Source: Streptomyces hyaluromycini (GTDB taxonomy: Bacteria; Actinomycetota; Actinomycetes; Streptomycetales; Streptomycetaceae). Taken from it: a stretch of DNA of 64,000 bases. Below, piece after piece: positions 1 through 8,396 of this stretch (position 1 is the stretch's first letter; every line of letters begins with the position of its first letter). Location of the stretch: NCBI RefSeq assembly GCF_002217755.1, contig NZ_BCFL01000018.1, forward strand, positions 868,001-932,000, given 5' to 3'. The translations under genes were made by a program, and so were the position numbers. Below the pieces are notes generated by a model that did not search any database, was not told the origin of the DNA, and saw only the letters and a program-made list of their open reading frames with translations.

Positions 1-348
1 GCCGGGATGTACGCGGCCCTGCTCAGTGAGATCGACGGCAAGGCCCCGCTGCTCAAGGAGGACACGGTGGCCGAGTTCGGCCAGTTCCACTCGGTCGGCT
101 ACGACCTGGTGGCCCGGGTCCACAAGTCGTACGGCCTGGGCTTCCAGGCGACGGCGGACACCTGGCACCCGTTCCTGGGCGCGGGCACGATCGGCCACAG
201 CGGAGCAGCGGGCTCCCAGGCCTTCGCGGACCCGAGGAGCGGGGTCGCCTACGGCTACACGAGGCGAAGGTTCGCGTTCCCGGGAGGCGCGGCACCGGAG
301 AACGACCGGCTGGTACTGGCCGTGCACAAGGCAGCGCTGAACTCTTAA
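1..348 (+). CDS. Serine hydrolase (beta-lactamase/esterase family), C-terminal part
   Basis: The window opens inside this gene; only the last 115 or so residues are present, ending with TAA at 346-348. The visible part has the look of the class C beta-lactamase/EstB-like serine hydrolase C-terminus: a Gly-rich 'GTIGHSGAAGSQAFADP' stretch where the His-x-Gly element of this family sits, followed by 'GVAYGYTRR' and a final strand-helix. The Ser-x-x-Lys nucleophile region lies outside the window. In this family the enzyme would hydrolyse an ester or beta-lactam; the substrate cannot be inferred. A dispersed palindromic repeat follows directly. Family assignment is good, function is only generic. 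Confidence 0.72.
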   Translation, partial: AGMYAALLSEIDGKAPLLKEDTVAEFGQFHSVGYDLVARVHKSYGLGFQATADTWHPFLGAGTIGHSGAAGSQAFADPRSGVAYGYTRRRFAFPGGAAPENDRLVLAVHKAALNS

Positions 349-363
349 GGAGCGCCGCCTGAA

Positions 364-428
364 CGCGCCCCTTCAGGGGCGCGGGGCTGTATAAATTTGC
401 GGCTCCGCCGCGTGGGCGCGAGCAACCA
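364..428. repeat. Streptomyces dispersed palindromic repeat, copy 1
   Basis: Intergenic copy in reverse orientation. It contains the GCGCCCC-TTCA-GGGGCGC stem-loop followed by an AT-rich spacer and the GCGGCTCCGCCGC palindrome. It lies just downstream of the stop of the serine hydrolase gene and may act as a transcript 3' structure. The same module recurs at least eight more times in this window. Confidence 0.85.
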
Positions 429-549
429 CCCACGACCCGCACCCGGCACTGATTCGGCACCCGGCACACGAGAGGCCGCACCCCACGTCCAAGGGTGCGG
501 CCTCCGCCCTGCACAACGACAGTCGAGGGACCGGCGTCACGCGCTCGCG

Positions 550-1548
550 TCAGAGCTTGACGATCATCTTGCCGGTGTTGTCGCCGCGCAGGACCCCGAG
601 GAACGCCTCCACGTTGTTCTCGATGCCCTCGACGACCGTCTCGCCGTACTTCAGCTGCCCGGAGGCCACCCACGGGCCGACCTCGGCGACGAACTGCGGC
701 TGCAGGTCGTAGTGGTCGCCGACCAGGAAGCCCTCGATCCGGCCGCGGGTCTGGATGAGACGGGCGAGGTTCTTCGGGCCGGGGACGGGCTCGGTGCTGT
801 TGTAGACGGAGATCATGCCGCAGACCGCGATCCGGCCGTCCCGGTTCAGCTGGCCGATCGCGGCCTCCAGGTGGTCGCCGCCGACGTTGTCGAAGTAGAC
901 GTCCACACCGTCCGGCGCGGCGGCGCGGAGCTGCTCGGCGACAGAGCCGTTCTTGTAGTTGAAGGCGGCGTCGAAGCCGTACTCCTCGACCAGCAGCTTG
1001 ACCTTCTCGTCGGAGCCGGCCGAGCCGATCACCCGCGAGGCGCCCTTGAGCTTCGCGATCTGGCCGACCTGGCTGCCGACCGCGCCGGCCGCGCCGGAGA
1101 CGAAGACGGAGTCGCCCTCCTTGAAGGAGGCGGTGCGCAGCAGGCCCGCGTAGGCGGTGAGGCCGGTCATGCCGAGGACGCCGAGGTACGTCGACAGGGG
1201 CGCGGCCGCCGCGTCGACCTTGACGGCGTTCTTCGCGTCCACGACCGCGAACTCGCGCCAGCCGAAGAAGTGCAGGACGTGGTCGCCGGCCGAGATGCCC
1301 TCGGCGTTCGACTCGACGACCTCGCCGACCGCGCCGCCCTGCATGACCTTGCCCAGCTCGAAGGGGGCGACGTACGACTTCGCGGCACTCATCCGGCCCC
1401 GCATGTACGGGTCGACGGAGAGGTACTTGTTCCGCACCAGCACCTGCCCCTCACCCGGCGTGGGGACCTCCGCCTCGACCAGGGCGAAGTCCTCGGGCTT
1501 CGGCCAGCCGACGGGACGGCTCTGGAGGTGCCACTCGCGGTTGATCAT
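550..1548 (-). CDS. NADP-dependent oxidoreductase (CurA/MDR, leukotriene B4 12-hydroxydehydrogenase-like)
   Basis: 332-aa zinc-independent medium-chain reductase. The nucleotide-binding glycine motif AGAVGS is at residues 154-159, and 'YFDNVGG' lies in the second half of the Rossmann domain as in CurA-like enone and quinone reductases. No zinc ligands are present. Such enzymes reduce alpha,beta-unsaturated ketones or aldehydes with NADPH in the cytosol. The ATG at 1546-1548 is chosen because similarity to the family begins at 'MINREWHLQSRP'. The open frame continues upstream but runs through the divergent MarR gene. The gene is transcribed away from the MarR regulator, with two small palindromes between them, so MarR control is likely. 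Confidence 0.88.
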   Translation of the reverse strand: MINREWHLQSRPVGWPKPEDFALVEAEVPTPGEGQVLVRNKYLSVDPYMRGRMSAAKSYVAPFELGKVMQGGAVGEVVESNAEGISAGDHVLHFFGWREFAVVDAKNAVKVDAAAAPLSTYLGVLGMTGLTAYAGLLRTASFKEGDSVFVSGAAGAVGSQVGQIAKLKGASRVIGSAGSDEKVKLLVEEYGFDAAFNYKNGSVAEQLRAAAPDGVDVYFDNVGGDHLEAAIGQLNRDGRIAVCGMISVYNSTEPVPGPKNLARLIQTRGRIEGFLVGDHYDLQPQFVAEVGPWVASGQLKYGETVVEGIENNVEAFLGVLRGDNTGKMIVKL

Positions 1549-1570
1549 GACATGCGCCTTTCCGAAATAC

Positions 1571-1609
1571 TTCAGTACCTGAAACAACCATGCTCCTGAA
1601 TATTTCAGG
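1571..1609. promoter_or_regulatory. Two inverted repeats, candidate MarR operators
   Basis: Between the divergent reductase and MarR genes lie TTCAG-TAC-CTGAA (1571-1583) and CCTGAA-TAT-TTCAGG (1595-1609). They are two related palindromes sharing the half-site CTGAA, spaced 24 bp start to start. The layout is typical of operators for a MarR dimer that represses both its own gene and the divergent target. Confidence 0.7.
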
Positions 1610-1638
1610 ATGTCAAGTAACGCGGTACCCTGGAGTGC

Positions 1639-2088
1639 ATGTCGTCCACACAGTCCACCCCCGCGCAGACCCGCCGCCCCGACGCCCTGACCCTGGAGGT
1701 CGTCGAGCTCATCGGGGACGTCGTGGCCCGTTTCTACGCGGACTACGAGGAGGCGGCGGGCGAGCACACGCTCACCGGGGCGCAGGCGCGGCTGCTCAGC
1801 CTGCTGTCGCTGGAGCCGCTGCCGATGCGGAAGCTGGCACAGAAGCTGAAGTGCGAGCCGTCCAACGTGACGGGGATCGTGGACCGGCTGGAGGCACGCG
1901 GGCTCGTGGAGCGGCGGCCCGACCCGACGGACCGCCGGGTGAAGCTGGCCGCGGCGACGGACGAGGGCCGACGGGTCGCCCGTGACCTGCGCGAGGGGTT
2001 GCGCTTCGCGCGCGAGCCGCTGGCGGGGCTGTCGGACGAGGAGCGGCTGTCGCTGCGGGATCTGCTGCGGCGGATGCTGACGGCGTGA
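1639..2088 (+). CDS. MarR family transcriptional regulator
   Basis: 149 aa, the usual length for MarR. The winged-helix core is clear: 'LTGAQARLLSLLSLEPLPMRKLAQKLKCEPSNVTGIVDRLEARGLVERRPDPTDRR' in the central part, with recognition helix around 'CEPSNVTGIVDRLE' and wing 'RPDPTDRRVK' (the latter holds the conserved D-x-R-x4 arginine motif). It probably represses the divergent CurA-like reductase through the palindromes at 1571-1609 and senses a small phenolic or electrophilic ligand, as many MarR proteins do; the ligand is unknown. Confidence 0.9.
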   Translation: MSSTQSTPAQTRRPDALTLEVVELIGDVVARFYADYEEAAGEHTLTGAQARLLSLLSLEPLPMRKLAQKLKCEPSNVTGIVDRLEARGLVERRPDPTDRRVKLAAATDEGRRVARDLREGLRFAREPLAGLSDEERLSLRDLLRRMLTA

Positions 2089-2095
2089 CCGCCGA

Positions 2096-2123
2096 GGGGC
2101 CGGCACATCACGGCGGCGGCCCC
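2096..2123. terminator. Hairpin between convergent genes
   Basis: GGGGCCG (2096-2102) pairs with CGGCCCC (2117-2123) around a 14-nt loop, between the stop of the MarR gene and the stop of the convergent AhpD-like gene. There is no real T-tract, as is usual in Streptomyces. It could serve as a bidirectional terminator. Confidence 0.5.
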
Positions 2124-2134
2124 CTTTCGGAGAG

Positions 2135-2608
2135 TTACGCGTGCTGACCCGGCCGGTAGTCGCCGGCCGGGATCTGGAAGATGACGTTCAGCCTGTTGAA
2201 GGCGTTGATGGCGGCGATGGTCGCCACGATCGCGATGAGCTGGTCGTCGTCGTAGTGCTTGGCCGCGTTCTCCCAGACCTCGTCCGGCACGCCGCCCGCC
2301 GCGTCGGCGATCCGCGTGCCCTGCTCGGCGAGTTCCAGAGCCGCGCGCTCGGCCTCGGTGAACACGGTGGCCTCGCGCCAGGCGCCGACCATGTGGAGGC
2401 GCTGCTGGGTCTCGCCGGCGGCGGCCGCGTCCTTGGTGTGCATGTCGAGGCAGTAGCCGCAGCCGTTGATCTGACTGGCGCGGATCTTCACGAGCTCCAG
2501 GGTGGCCGGGGGTACGCCTGCCTCCGCGGTGACCGCGCCTGCGGCGACGAAGTGCTTGACGAGCTTGTTCGCGACGGGGCTGGCGAAGGGGTTCAGACGG
2601 GCTTCCAT
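2135..2608 (-). CDS. Carboxymuconolactone decarboxylase / AhpD-like peroxidase family protein
   Basis: 157 aa. The AhpD signature Cys-x-x-Cys-x3-His is present as C50-G-Y-C53 with H57 in 'NGCGYCLDMHTKD', so the redox centre appears complete. Members reduce peroxides through the cysteine pair or act in protocatechuate-type pathways; the CxxC motif favours the peroxidase type. The start at 2608 is supported by AGGGAG six or so bases upstream; an upstream in-frame ATG exists but has no ribosome binding site. It converges on the MarR gene. Nothing nearby specifies a substrate. Confidence 0.88.
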   Translation of the reverse strand: MEARLNPFASPVANKLVKHFVAAGAVTAEAGVPPATLELVKIRASQINGCGYCLDMHTKDAAAAGETQQRLHMVGAWREATVFTEAERAALELAEQGTRIADAAGGVPDEVWENAAKHYDDDQLIAIVATIAAINAFNRLNVIFQIPAGDYRPGQHA

Positions 2609-2721
2609 GGTGTGCTCCCTGTCGTGTGGGTCAGCGGGTTGCACACCTATGACGGAGCGGGTTCGTCGAATGTGACACGTTTGCTGGATTTGCTGCGGTG
2701 GATGCTTCGGGTGCGGGCCGG

Positions 2722-2789
2722 TGGGGGTTGCTCGCGCCCACGCGGCGGAGCCGCAAATCGATACAGCCCCGCGCCCCTAAAGGGGCGCG
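2722..2789. repeat. Streptomyces dispersed palindromic repeat, copy 2
   Basis: Forward-orientation copy: CGCGCCCACGCGGCGGAGCC, a short AT-rich spacer, then a GCGCCCCTAAAGGGGCGC hairpin. It lies just 3' of the zinc-ribbon membrane protein gene, a position suited to transcript termination or protection. Confidence 0.85.
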
Positions 2790-2804
2790 TTCAAGGGGCC
2801 CCTT

Positions 2805-3644
2805 CTATGTGCACCACCACAGGAACCTGTTGCACGTCTGGCTCGGTGACGGGGCGGGGGCCGACGTCGTCGGGTCTGCCGTCGGGGGCGATGCCGTCGT
2901 GGTTGTCGGGGTGGCCGCCGGGGCCGTCGTCGTGCCCGAACCCGTCGTCGCCGACTGGCCCTCCGTGTCCTTCGGGGACGCCGACGGCGAGTCGGACGCC
3001 TTGTCCTTCGAGGAGGAGGGGGACGGTGACGCGGAGGGGTCGGCCGAGGCGGAGCCCGCCGCGCCGGTCGCGCCGGAGGTGTCGTCCAGGGGCTGGGCGG
3101 TCGTACCCGGGGACGACGTCGAGGTACCGCCGTCGGTCGTGCTGCCGCCGCCCGCGGCCGTGTCCGGGGTCGTGAACGGTATGGCGTCGGTGCCGAGTTC
3201 GGCGAGGCTCAGGCCGCCCGCCGCCAGCACGCACGCCGCGGCCACCAACAGGACTCTGCGGCGCCGCCGGCGATGGGCCGCGGCCTTGCGGTCGCGACGG
3301 CTTCCGTCGGGGCCGGACGGCTCCTCGGGATCCTCGGCAGGGCTCCCGGCGGCCCGCCCCCGGCTCCGGTCGCCGCGTCCGCGCGCCGCCCGCCGCCGCT
3401 CGGCCCGGCCGCCCGCCGGCGCTTCGTCGTCCTCGCCGCCCGTACCGTCGTGGCCGTCGCCGCTCTCGGGGTCGTACCCGTCGGCGGCGAACTCCGGCTC
3501 CGCGTACGGCGTCTCACCGGGCAGAGCCGGTCCGGGGGCGGCCGCTTCCGGCGCGGACGCGCGTAGCGTTTCGATCGGTGTGCCGCACCCCGGGCAGGCG
3601 AGGGCGCCGTTGAGGTGCCGTCGGCACGGGTGGCAGTAGTCCAT
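2805..3644 (-). CDS. Zinc-ribbon, single-pass membrane protein with Ser/Thr/Pro-rich exterior (SCO2400-like)
   Basis: 279 aa. The N-terminus is a compact zinc ribbon (C4, C7, C17, C20). An acidic then Arg-rich disordered cytoplasmic linker follows (about 40-128), then one membrane segment at about 131-150, and a 130-residue Ser/Thr/Pro/Asp-rich tail ending in 'QTCNRFLWWCT'. The tail would lie outside the membrane. I recall an uncharacterised Streptomyces family of this shape; no function is established. The start follows GTCATGACGGG-type leader with GTCTTCCCGCG upstream on the opposite strand, but no other start keeps the zinc ribbon. It is divergent from the dehydratase operon. Confidence 0.78.
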   Translation of the reverse strand: MDYCHPCRRHLNGALACPGCGTPIETLRASAPEAAAPGPALPGETPYAEPEFAADGYDPESGDGHDGTGGEDDEAPAGGRAERRRAARGRGDRSRGRAAGSPAEDPEEPSGPDGSRRDRKAAAHRRRRRRVLLVAAACVLAAGGLSLAELGTDAIPFTTPDTAAGGGSTTDGGTSTSSPGTTAQPLDDTSGATGAAGSASADPSASPSPSSSKDKASDSPSASPKDTEGQSATTGSGTTTAPAATPTTTTASPPTADPTTSAPAPSPSQTCNRFLWWCT

Positions 3645-3760
3645 GACGCGGGAAGACTAAGTTCCCCACGGGTCACATAACCAGCCACCACTGTGAAGGT
3701 TCTGTGGGGGACCGAAAAACCTATCGCAAGCCTTGCCGAAACCGTTACCTGTTCGACCCA

Positions 3761-3790
3761 TTGACACCCCCACCGCCCCGTCCTTACTGT
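3761..3790 (+). promoter_or_regulatory. Candidate promoter of the dehydratase operon
   Basis: TTGACA at 3761-3766 and TACTGT at 3785-3790 with an 18-bp spacer, 56 bp upstream of the dehydratase ATG. This is a good match to the housekeeping sigma consensus in streptomycetes. The adjacent 3798-3828 stretch contains TTTCGAAC and ATCTCGAAC half-sites that would overlap or follow the transcription start. Confidence 0.6.
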
Positions 3791-3800
3791 CACGCCAGCA

Positions 3801-3829
3801 TTTCGAACGCGTGACGAAATCTCGAACAG
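3801..3829. promoter_or_regulatory. Candidate IclR-type operator
   Basis: TTTCGAAC (3801-3808) and, on the reverse strand, TGTTCGAGATTTCGT (3814-3828) lie between the promoter and the start codon. TTTCG at 3801-3805 and CGAAA at 3815-3819 form inverted arms. The reverse-strand motif recurs near 43780 and 49039, upstream of an arabinan importer operon and an IclR gene. Confidence 0.45.
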
Positions 3830-3845
3830 CTGAGGGGCAACTGCC

Positions 3846-5006
3846 GTGCGCATCACCGGAATCAGCACACACGTGGTCGGGACGCCGTGGCGCAACCTGA
3901 CGTACGTCCAGGTGCACACCGACGAAGGGATCACCGGAGTCGGCGAGACCCGGATGCTCGGTCACACCGACGCGCTGATCGGCTATCTCCGGGAGGCCGA
4001 GGCCAACCACATTCTCGGTTCGGACCCGTTCGCAGTGGAAGACCTCGTACGCCGGATGAAGTACGGCGACTACGGCCGGGCGGGTGAAATCGTCATGTCC
4101 GGGATCGCCGTCATCGAGATGGCCTGCTGGGACATCAAGGGCAAGGCGCTGGGCGTGCCCGTGTGGCAGCTGCTCGGCGGGAAGGTCACCGACAAGGTCA
4201 AGGCGTACGCCAACGGCTGGTACACCACCGAGCGGACCCCGGAGGCCTACCACAAGGCCGCCCAGCAGGTCGTGGAGCGCGGGTACAAGGCGCTGAAGAT
4301 CGACCCGTTCGGTACCGGCCACTTCGAGCTGGACCACGAGCAGACCCTGTACGCCGTGTCGCTCATCGAGGCCGTGCGGGACGCCATCGGGCCGGACGCC
4401 GAGCTGATGCTGGAGATGCACGGCCGGTTCTCGCCCTCGACCGCGGTACGGCTGGTGCGCGAGCTCGCGCCCTTCAAGCCGGCCTGGCTGGAGGAGCCCT
4501 GCCCGCCGGAGAACCTGAAGGCGCTGGAGAAGGTCGCCGCCAAGGTGGACATCCCGGTCGCCACCGGTGAGCGCATCCACGACCGCATCGAGTTCCGCGA
4601 GCTCTTCGAGAGCCAGGCCGTGGACATCATCCAGCCGGACGTCGGCCATATCGGTGGAATCTGGGAGACGCGCAAGCTCGCCGCCACCGCCGAGACGCAC
4701 TACGTACTGGTCGCCCCGCACAACGTCGGCGGGTCCGTGCTGACCGCCGCCTCCCTCCAGGTCGGGTTCACCTCCCCGAACTTCAAGATCCTGGAGCACT
4801 TCAACGACTTCGCCGACGCCGAGATCAAGAAGGTGGTCAAGGGGGCGCCGGAGGTCGTGGACGGGTACTTCCACCTGTCGGACGCGCCGGGGCTCGGGGT
4901 CGAGTTCGACGCCGACGCGGCCGCCGAGTTCCCGCAGCAGCAGGCCCGGTTCGACCTGTGGGCCGAGGGCTGGGAGCAGCGCAAGCCCAAGGGGACGTCG
5001 AAGTGA
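3846..5006 (+). CDS. Mandelate racemase/enolase-superfamily sugar acid dehydratase
   Basis: 386 aa, full length for the family. Likely metal ligands are E190 ('LEMHGR'), E216 and E242 ('TGERIH'); H192 and H292 ('APHNVGG') match the two catalytic histidines of galactonate-dehydratase-type enzymes, and E317 sits in the last barrel strand. Such enzymes remove water from an aldonate to give a 2-keto-3-deoxy acid. It starts an operon: the following dehydrogenase overlaps it by 4 bp (GTGA). Linked ABC importer and aldose epimerase genes suggest oxidative catabolism of a hexose or pentose such as galactose or arabinose. The exact substrate is inference. Confidence 0.85.
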   Translation: MRITGISTHVVGTPWRNLTYVQVHTDEGITGVGETRMLGHTDALIGYLREAEANHILGSDPFAVEDLVRRMKYGDYGRAGEIVMSGIAVIEMACWDIKGKALGVPVWQLLGGKVTDKVKAYANGWYTTERTPEAYHKAAQQVVERGYKALKIDPFGTGHFELDHEQTLYAVSLIEAVRDAIGPDAELMLEMHGRFSPSTAVRLVRELAPFKPAWLEEPCPPENLKALEKVAAKVDIPVATGERIHDRIEFRELFESQAVDIIQPDVGHIGGIWETRKLAATAETHYVLVAPHNVGGSVLTAASLQVGFTSPNFKILEHFNDFADAEIKKVVKGAPEVVDGYFHLSDAPGLGVEFDADAAAEFPQQQARFDLWAEGWEQRKPKGTSK

Positions 5007-6016
5007 GTTCCCAGGTCGTCGTCGAGGCGCCCGGCGCCCACCGGGTCGAGGCGCACACGCCCCGCGAGCCCGGTCCCGGCGAGGCGCTGGTCGCCGTGCA
5101 CGCGGTCGGGATTTGCGGGAGCGACCGCGAGGTGTACCAGGGGAACCGGCCCGAGGGGTATGTGCGATACCCGTTGACGCCGGGGCACGAGTGGTCGGGG
5201 ACCGTGTCGGAGGTGGGCTCCGGGGTGCCGGCCTCGCTCGTCGGCCGCAAGGTCGTCGGCGAGGGGTTCCGGAACTGCCAGGTGTGCGACCGCTGCCACG
5301 CCGGGGAGACCACCCTGTGCACCGACGGCTACGAGGAGACCGGCTTCACCCAGCCGGGCGCCATGGCCGCCACCCTCACCCTCCCGGCCCGCCTGCTGCA
5401 CGCCCTCCCGGACGACGCGGATCTGACCGCCGCCGCCCTCCTTGAGCCCGCCGCCTGTATCGCGGCGGCCGCGCTGAAGGGCAACGCCCAGCCGGGCGAG
5501 CGGGTCGCGGTGGTCGGCACCGGGACGCTGGGCATGTTCGCCGTGCAGTTCCTGCACGCGATCTCACCGAGCGAACTGCTGGTGGTCGGCACCCGGAACG
5601 ACCGGGAGGCGCTCTCCCGGCAGTTCGGGGCCACCGACTTCCGTACCAAGAGCGCCGAAAGTCCAGCGCTCCCCGACGACTTCGACGTCGTCATCGAGAC
5701 CGCCGGGTCCGCGTCCGCCGCGCGCACCGCCGCCTCCCTGCTCAGGCGCGGCGGACGCCTGGTCCTGACCGGCATCCCGGCCGCCGGCGCCGAGGGCCTG
5801 GACCCGACCGACCTGGTCGTCCGGCAGCTGGAGGTGCACACCGTCTTCGGGGCACCGCCGGACGCCTGGGCGCACACGGTACGGGTCTTCGGGGCCGGTC
5901 TCCTCGATCCGCTGCCCCTGATCACGCACGAGCTGCCGCTGACCGAGTTCCCGCAGGCCATCGAGCTGATGGGGGCCGGAGATCCGAAGGTGGGCAAGGT
6001 GCTGCTCCGCCCCTAG
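5003..6016 (+). CDS. Zinc-binding alcohol dehydrogenase (sugar or polyol dehydrogenase type)
   Basis: 337 aa, GTG start overlapping the dehydratase stop by four bases, so translationally coupled. Catalytic zinc ligands are C38 ('GICGSD') and H62-E63 ('GHEWSG'); structural zinc cysteines are C92, C95, C98 and C106. The Rossmann motif 'VVGTGTLGMFA' follows at about 168. This is the MDR family of sorbitol, threonine and galactonate-5-phosphate type dehydrogenases. In this operon it probably oxidises a sugar, an aldonate or a deoxy-keto acid at a secondary hydroxyl with NAD. A longer upstream start would overlap the dehydratase by 49 bp and is less likely. Confidence 0.87.
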   Translation: MSSQVVVEAPGAHRVEAHTPREPGPGEALVAVHAVGICGSDREVYQGNRPEGYVRYPLTPGHEWSGTVSEVGSGVPASLVGRKVVGEGFRNCQVCDRCHAGETTLCTDGYEETGFTQPGAMAATLTLPARLLHALPDDADLTAAALLEPAACIAAAALKGNAQPGERVAVVGTGTLGMFAVQFLHAISPSELLVVGTRNDREALSRQFGATDFRTKSAESPALPDDFDVVIETAGSASAARTAASLLRRGGRLVLTGIPAAGAEGLDPTDLVVRQLEVHTVFGAPPDAWAHTVRVFGAGLLDPLPLITHELPLTEFPQAIELMGAGDPKVGKVLLRP

Positions 6017-6130
6017 TCGTACGCCGGTCGCGGCGTGCCCTGACCTCGCCGTGACCGGCGTACCACCAAGCCGTTTTTGCTACCCAGAGCCGCGAACCTT
6101 GTCCGAAATACCGAACATGAAGGACAGCTT

Positions 6131-7108
6131 GTGACGACCGACGCTTCCGTTACGGCGGCCCGCCGACCCGGTGAGCAGGCGCTCGCCGCCCTCGGCCTGG
6201 GTGCGCCCGCCCTCGACCCCGCCGACGCCTCCGCCCACAGTTTCCCGGGCGGCGGCAAGTGGCGCACCGAGATCCCCTCCTGCGAGGGTCCCGAGGCGCT
6301 GGCCGTCGTTCTCAAGGAGTCCTCGCGCCTGGACGTGCCGATCCACCGGATCAGCCAGGGCAGCGGCGTGTGGATGCTCACCGACGCCGAGATCACCGAG
6401 ATGGTCGAGGCGACGAACGAACGGGACATCGAGCTCTGCCTGTTCACCGGCCCGCGCGGCACCTGGGACATCGGCGGCTCGGTGCGCTCCGACTCGCGGG
6501 GCGCCGGACTGCGCGCCCGCGGCCACGACGCCGTCGCCGGGTGCGTCGAAGACGCGGTCCGGGCGACCGAGCTGGGCGTCAAGTGCCTGCTCGTCGCCGA
6601 CGAGGGCGTGCTGTGGACGCTGCACCGGGCCCGGCAGGCCGGGATCATCCCGGCCGACACCACCCTGAAGGTGTCCGCGCTGATCGGACCGGTCAACCCG
6701 GCCTCGTACTCGGTCTTCGAGCACCTCGGCGCCGACTCCGTCAACGTACCGAGCGATCTGACGCTCGACCACCTCACCGAGATCCGCCGGGTGTCCGGCG
6801 CCCCCCTGGACATGTACATCGAGGCCCCCGACGACCTCGGCGGCTACATCCGGATGTACGAGGTCGCCGAGCTGATCCGGCGCGGCGCCCCGATCTACCT
6901 GAAGTTCGGCCTCTCCAAGGCCCCCGGCATCTACCCGTGGGGCACCCACCTGCGGGACGTGACCCTGAACACCGCCCGGGAGCGGGTGCGGCGCGGCCGG
7001 CTCGCCCTGGACCTGCTCGCCCGGCACGGGGCGGACGGCGACATGGCGCCGCTGGGGTCGCGGCTGCCGGGGGTTCTCAACCGGTTCCCCGTCGAGGGTT
7101 CCGCCTGA
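6131..7108 (+). CDS. Conserved TIM-barrel protein, U32-peptidase-like
   Basis: 325 aa from GTG at 6131, with AAGGAC 8-10 nt upstream. Residues about 80-290 alternate strands and helices: 'IELCLFTGPRGTWDI', 'GVKCLLVADEGVLWTLHRAR', 'VSALIGPVNPASYSVFEHLGADSVNVPSDLT', 'PLDMYIEAPDDLGGYIRMYEVAELIR', 'PIYLKFGLSKAPGIYP'. This resembles the barrel of U32-family proteins, though I see no confirmed catalytic set, so a peptidase role is not claimed. It follows the dehydrogenase by 114 bp in a sugar operon; a role as aldolase- or epimerase-like sugar enzyme is possible. Family-level call only. Confidence 0.6.
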   Translation: MTTDASVTAARRPGEQALAALGLGAPALDPADASAHSFPGGGKWRTEIPSCEGPEALAVVLKESSRLDVPIHRISQGSGVWMLTDAEITEMVEATNERDIELCLFTGPRGTWDIGGSVRSDSRGAGLRARGHDAVAGCVEDAVRATELGVKCLLVADEGVLWTLHRARQAGIIPADTTLKVSALIGPVNPASYSVFEHLGADSVNVPSDLTLDHLTEIRRVSGAPLDMYIEAPDDLGGYIRMYEVAELIRRGAPIYLKFGLSKAPGIYPWGTHLRDVTLNTARERVRRGRLALDLLARHGADGDMAPLGSRLPGVLNRFPVEGSA

Positions 7109-7137
7109 TGAACGTTGGGGACTGCAGGTCCGTCGTG

Positions 7138-7200
7138 GCTGGTCGCGCCCACGCGGCGGAGCCGCAAATCAACTGCAGCCCCGCGCCCCTCAAAGGGCGC
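7138..7200. repeat. Streptomyces dispersed palindromic repeat, copy 3
   Basis: Forward copy with CGCGCCCACGCGGCGGAGCC and a degraded GCGCCCCTCAAAGGGCGC hairpin, between the U32-like gene and the sugar-binding lipoprotein gene. Its position inside a gene cluster suggests an operon boundary or partial terminator before the transporter genes. Confidence 0.82.
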
Positions 7201-7255
7201 TTCAAGTGACCTTGCTTGCAACATCTCAACGACGAGAAGAACAGGGACCGATCAC

Positions 7256-8365
7256 ATGCGCACTCGTAGAAGCGCCCTTACCCTCATAGCCGGGGCCGCC
7301 TCCCTCGCTCTGACCCTGTCCGCGTGCGGCCAGAGCAGCGACGGCGGCAGCAAGACCGAGGGTGGCAGCGCCAAGGGCGGCACCATCGGTATCGCCATGC
7401 CGACCAAGTCCTCCGAGCGCTGGATCGCGGACGGCAAGAACGTCGTCAAGGACCTGGAGTCCAAGGGCTACAAGACCAAGCTGGTCTACGGCGAGGACGA
7501 CCCCGACACCCAGGTCTCGCAGATCGAGAACCTGATCACGCAGGGCGTCAAGGGCCTGATCATCGCGGCCATCGACAACAAGTCCCTGAACAACGTGCTC
7601 CAGGAGGCCGCGGACGCCAACATCCCGGTCATCGCCTACGACCGGCTGATCCTCGGCACCAAGAACGTCGACTACTACGCGTCCTTCGACAACACCAAGG
7701 TCGGTGTCGAGCAGGGCACGTACATCGTGCACAAGCTGGGCCTGGACAGCGGCAAGAAGGGCCCGTTCAACATCGAGCTGTTCGCCGGCTCGAACGACGA
7801 CAACAACACCAAGTACTTCTTCAACGGCGCGATGAGCGTGCTCCAGCCGTACATCGACAAGAAGGAGCTGGTGGTCAAGTCCGGCCAGACCGCGCTGAAC
7901 AAGGTCACCACCCTGCGCTGGGACGGCGCGACCGCGCAGTCGCGCATGGAGGACATCCTCACCTCCTCCTACAAGTCCGCCAAGGTCAACGCGGTGCTCT
8001 CGCCGTACGACGGCATCTCGATCGGCATCCTCGCCGCGCTGAAGTCGGACGGCTACGGCTCCGGCAGCCAGCCGCTGCCCGTCATCACCGGCCAGGACGC
8101 CGAGCTGGCCTCGGTGAAGTCGATCATCGCGGGCGAGCAGACGCAGACCGTCTACAAGGACACCCGGCAGCTCGCCAAGGTCGCCGCGACCATGGTCGAC
8201 GACGTCCTGAACAAGAAGACCCCGCAGGTCAACGACACCAAGACGTACGACAACGGCTCCAAGGTCGTCCCCGCCTACCTGCTGCAGCCGGTGAGCGTCG
8301 ACAAGTCCAACTACGAGGACGTCCTGGTCAAGGGCGGCTACTACACCGACGCCGAGCTCAAGTAA
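7256..8365 (+). CDS. Sugar ABC transporter substrate-binding lipoprotein (ChvE/XylF type)
   Basis: 369 aa with a lipoprotein signal: 'RTRRSALTLIAG...' hydrophobic core and lipobox LSAC, Cys at residue 24. The mature part is a periplasmic-binding-protein type 1 fold: 'GTIGIAMPTKSSERWIADG', 'QIENLITQGVKGLIIAAIDN', 'IPVIAYDRLI', 'VITGQDAELASVKSIIAG'. This closely follows multiple-sugar binding ChvE, which takes galactose, arabinose and glucose. It is followed by ATPase and permease genes at 31 bp and by a 4-bp overlap, forming a complete importer. The upstream in-frame start would run into the repeat and is rejected. Confidence 0.93.
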   Translation: MRTRRSALTLIAGAASLALTLSACGQSSDGGSKTEGGSAKGGTIGIAMPTKSSERWIADGKNVVKDLESKGYKTKLVYGEDDPDTQVSQIENLITQGVKGLIIAAIDNKSLNNVLQEAADANIPVIAYDRLILGTKNVDYYASFDNTKVGVEQGTYIVHKLGLDSGKKGPFNIELFAGSNDDNNTKYFFNGAMSVLQPYIDKKELVVKSGQTALNKVTTLRWDGATAQSRMEDILTSSYKSAKVNAVLSPYDGISIGILAALKSDGYGSGSQPLPVITGQDAELASVKSIIAGEQTQTVYKDTRQLAKVAATMVDDVLNKKTPQVNDTKTYDNGSKVVPAYLLQPVSVDKSNYEDVLVKGGYYTDAELK

Positions 8366-8396
8366 CCGCCACTCCCTACTGATTGGAAGGCAGACC

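Noticed and set aside
1548..2106. Longer N-terminus for the CurA-like reductase
   Set aside because: The extension is antisense to the MarR gene and covers the shared operator region; family similarity starts at 1548.
6131..7108. Confident U32 peptidase call
   Set aside because: The barrel-like pattern fits but no catalytic residues could be identified by eye.
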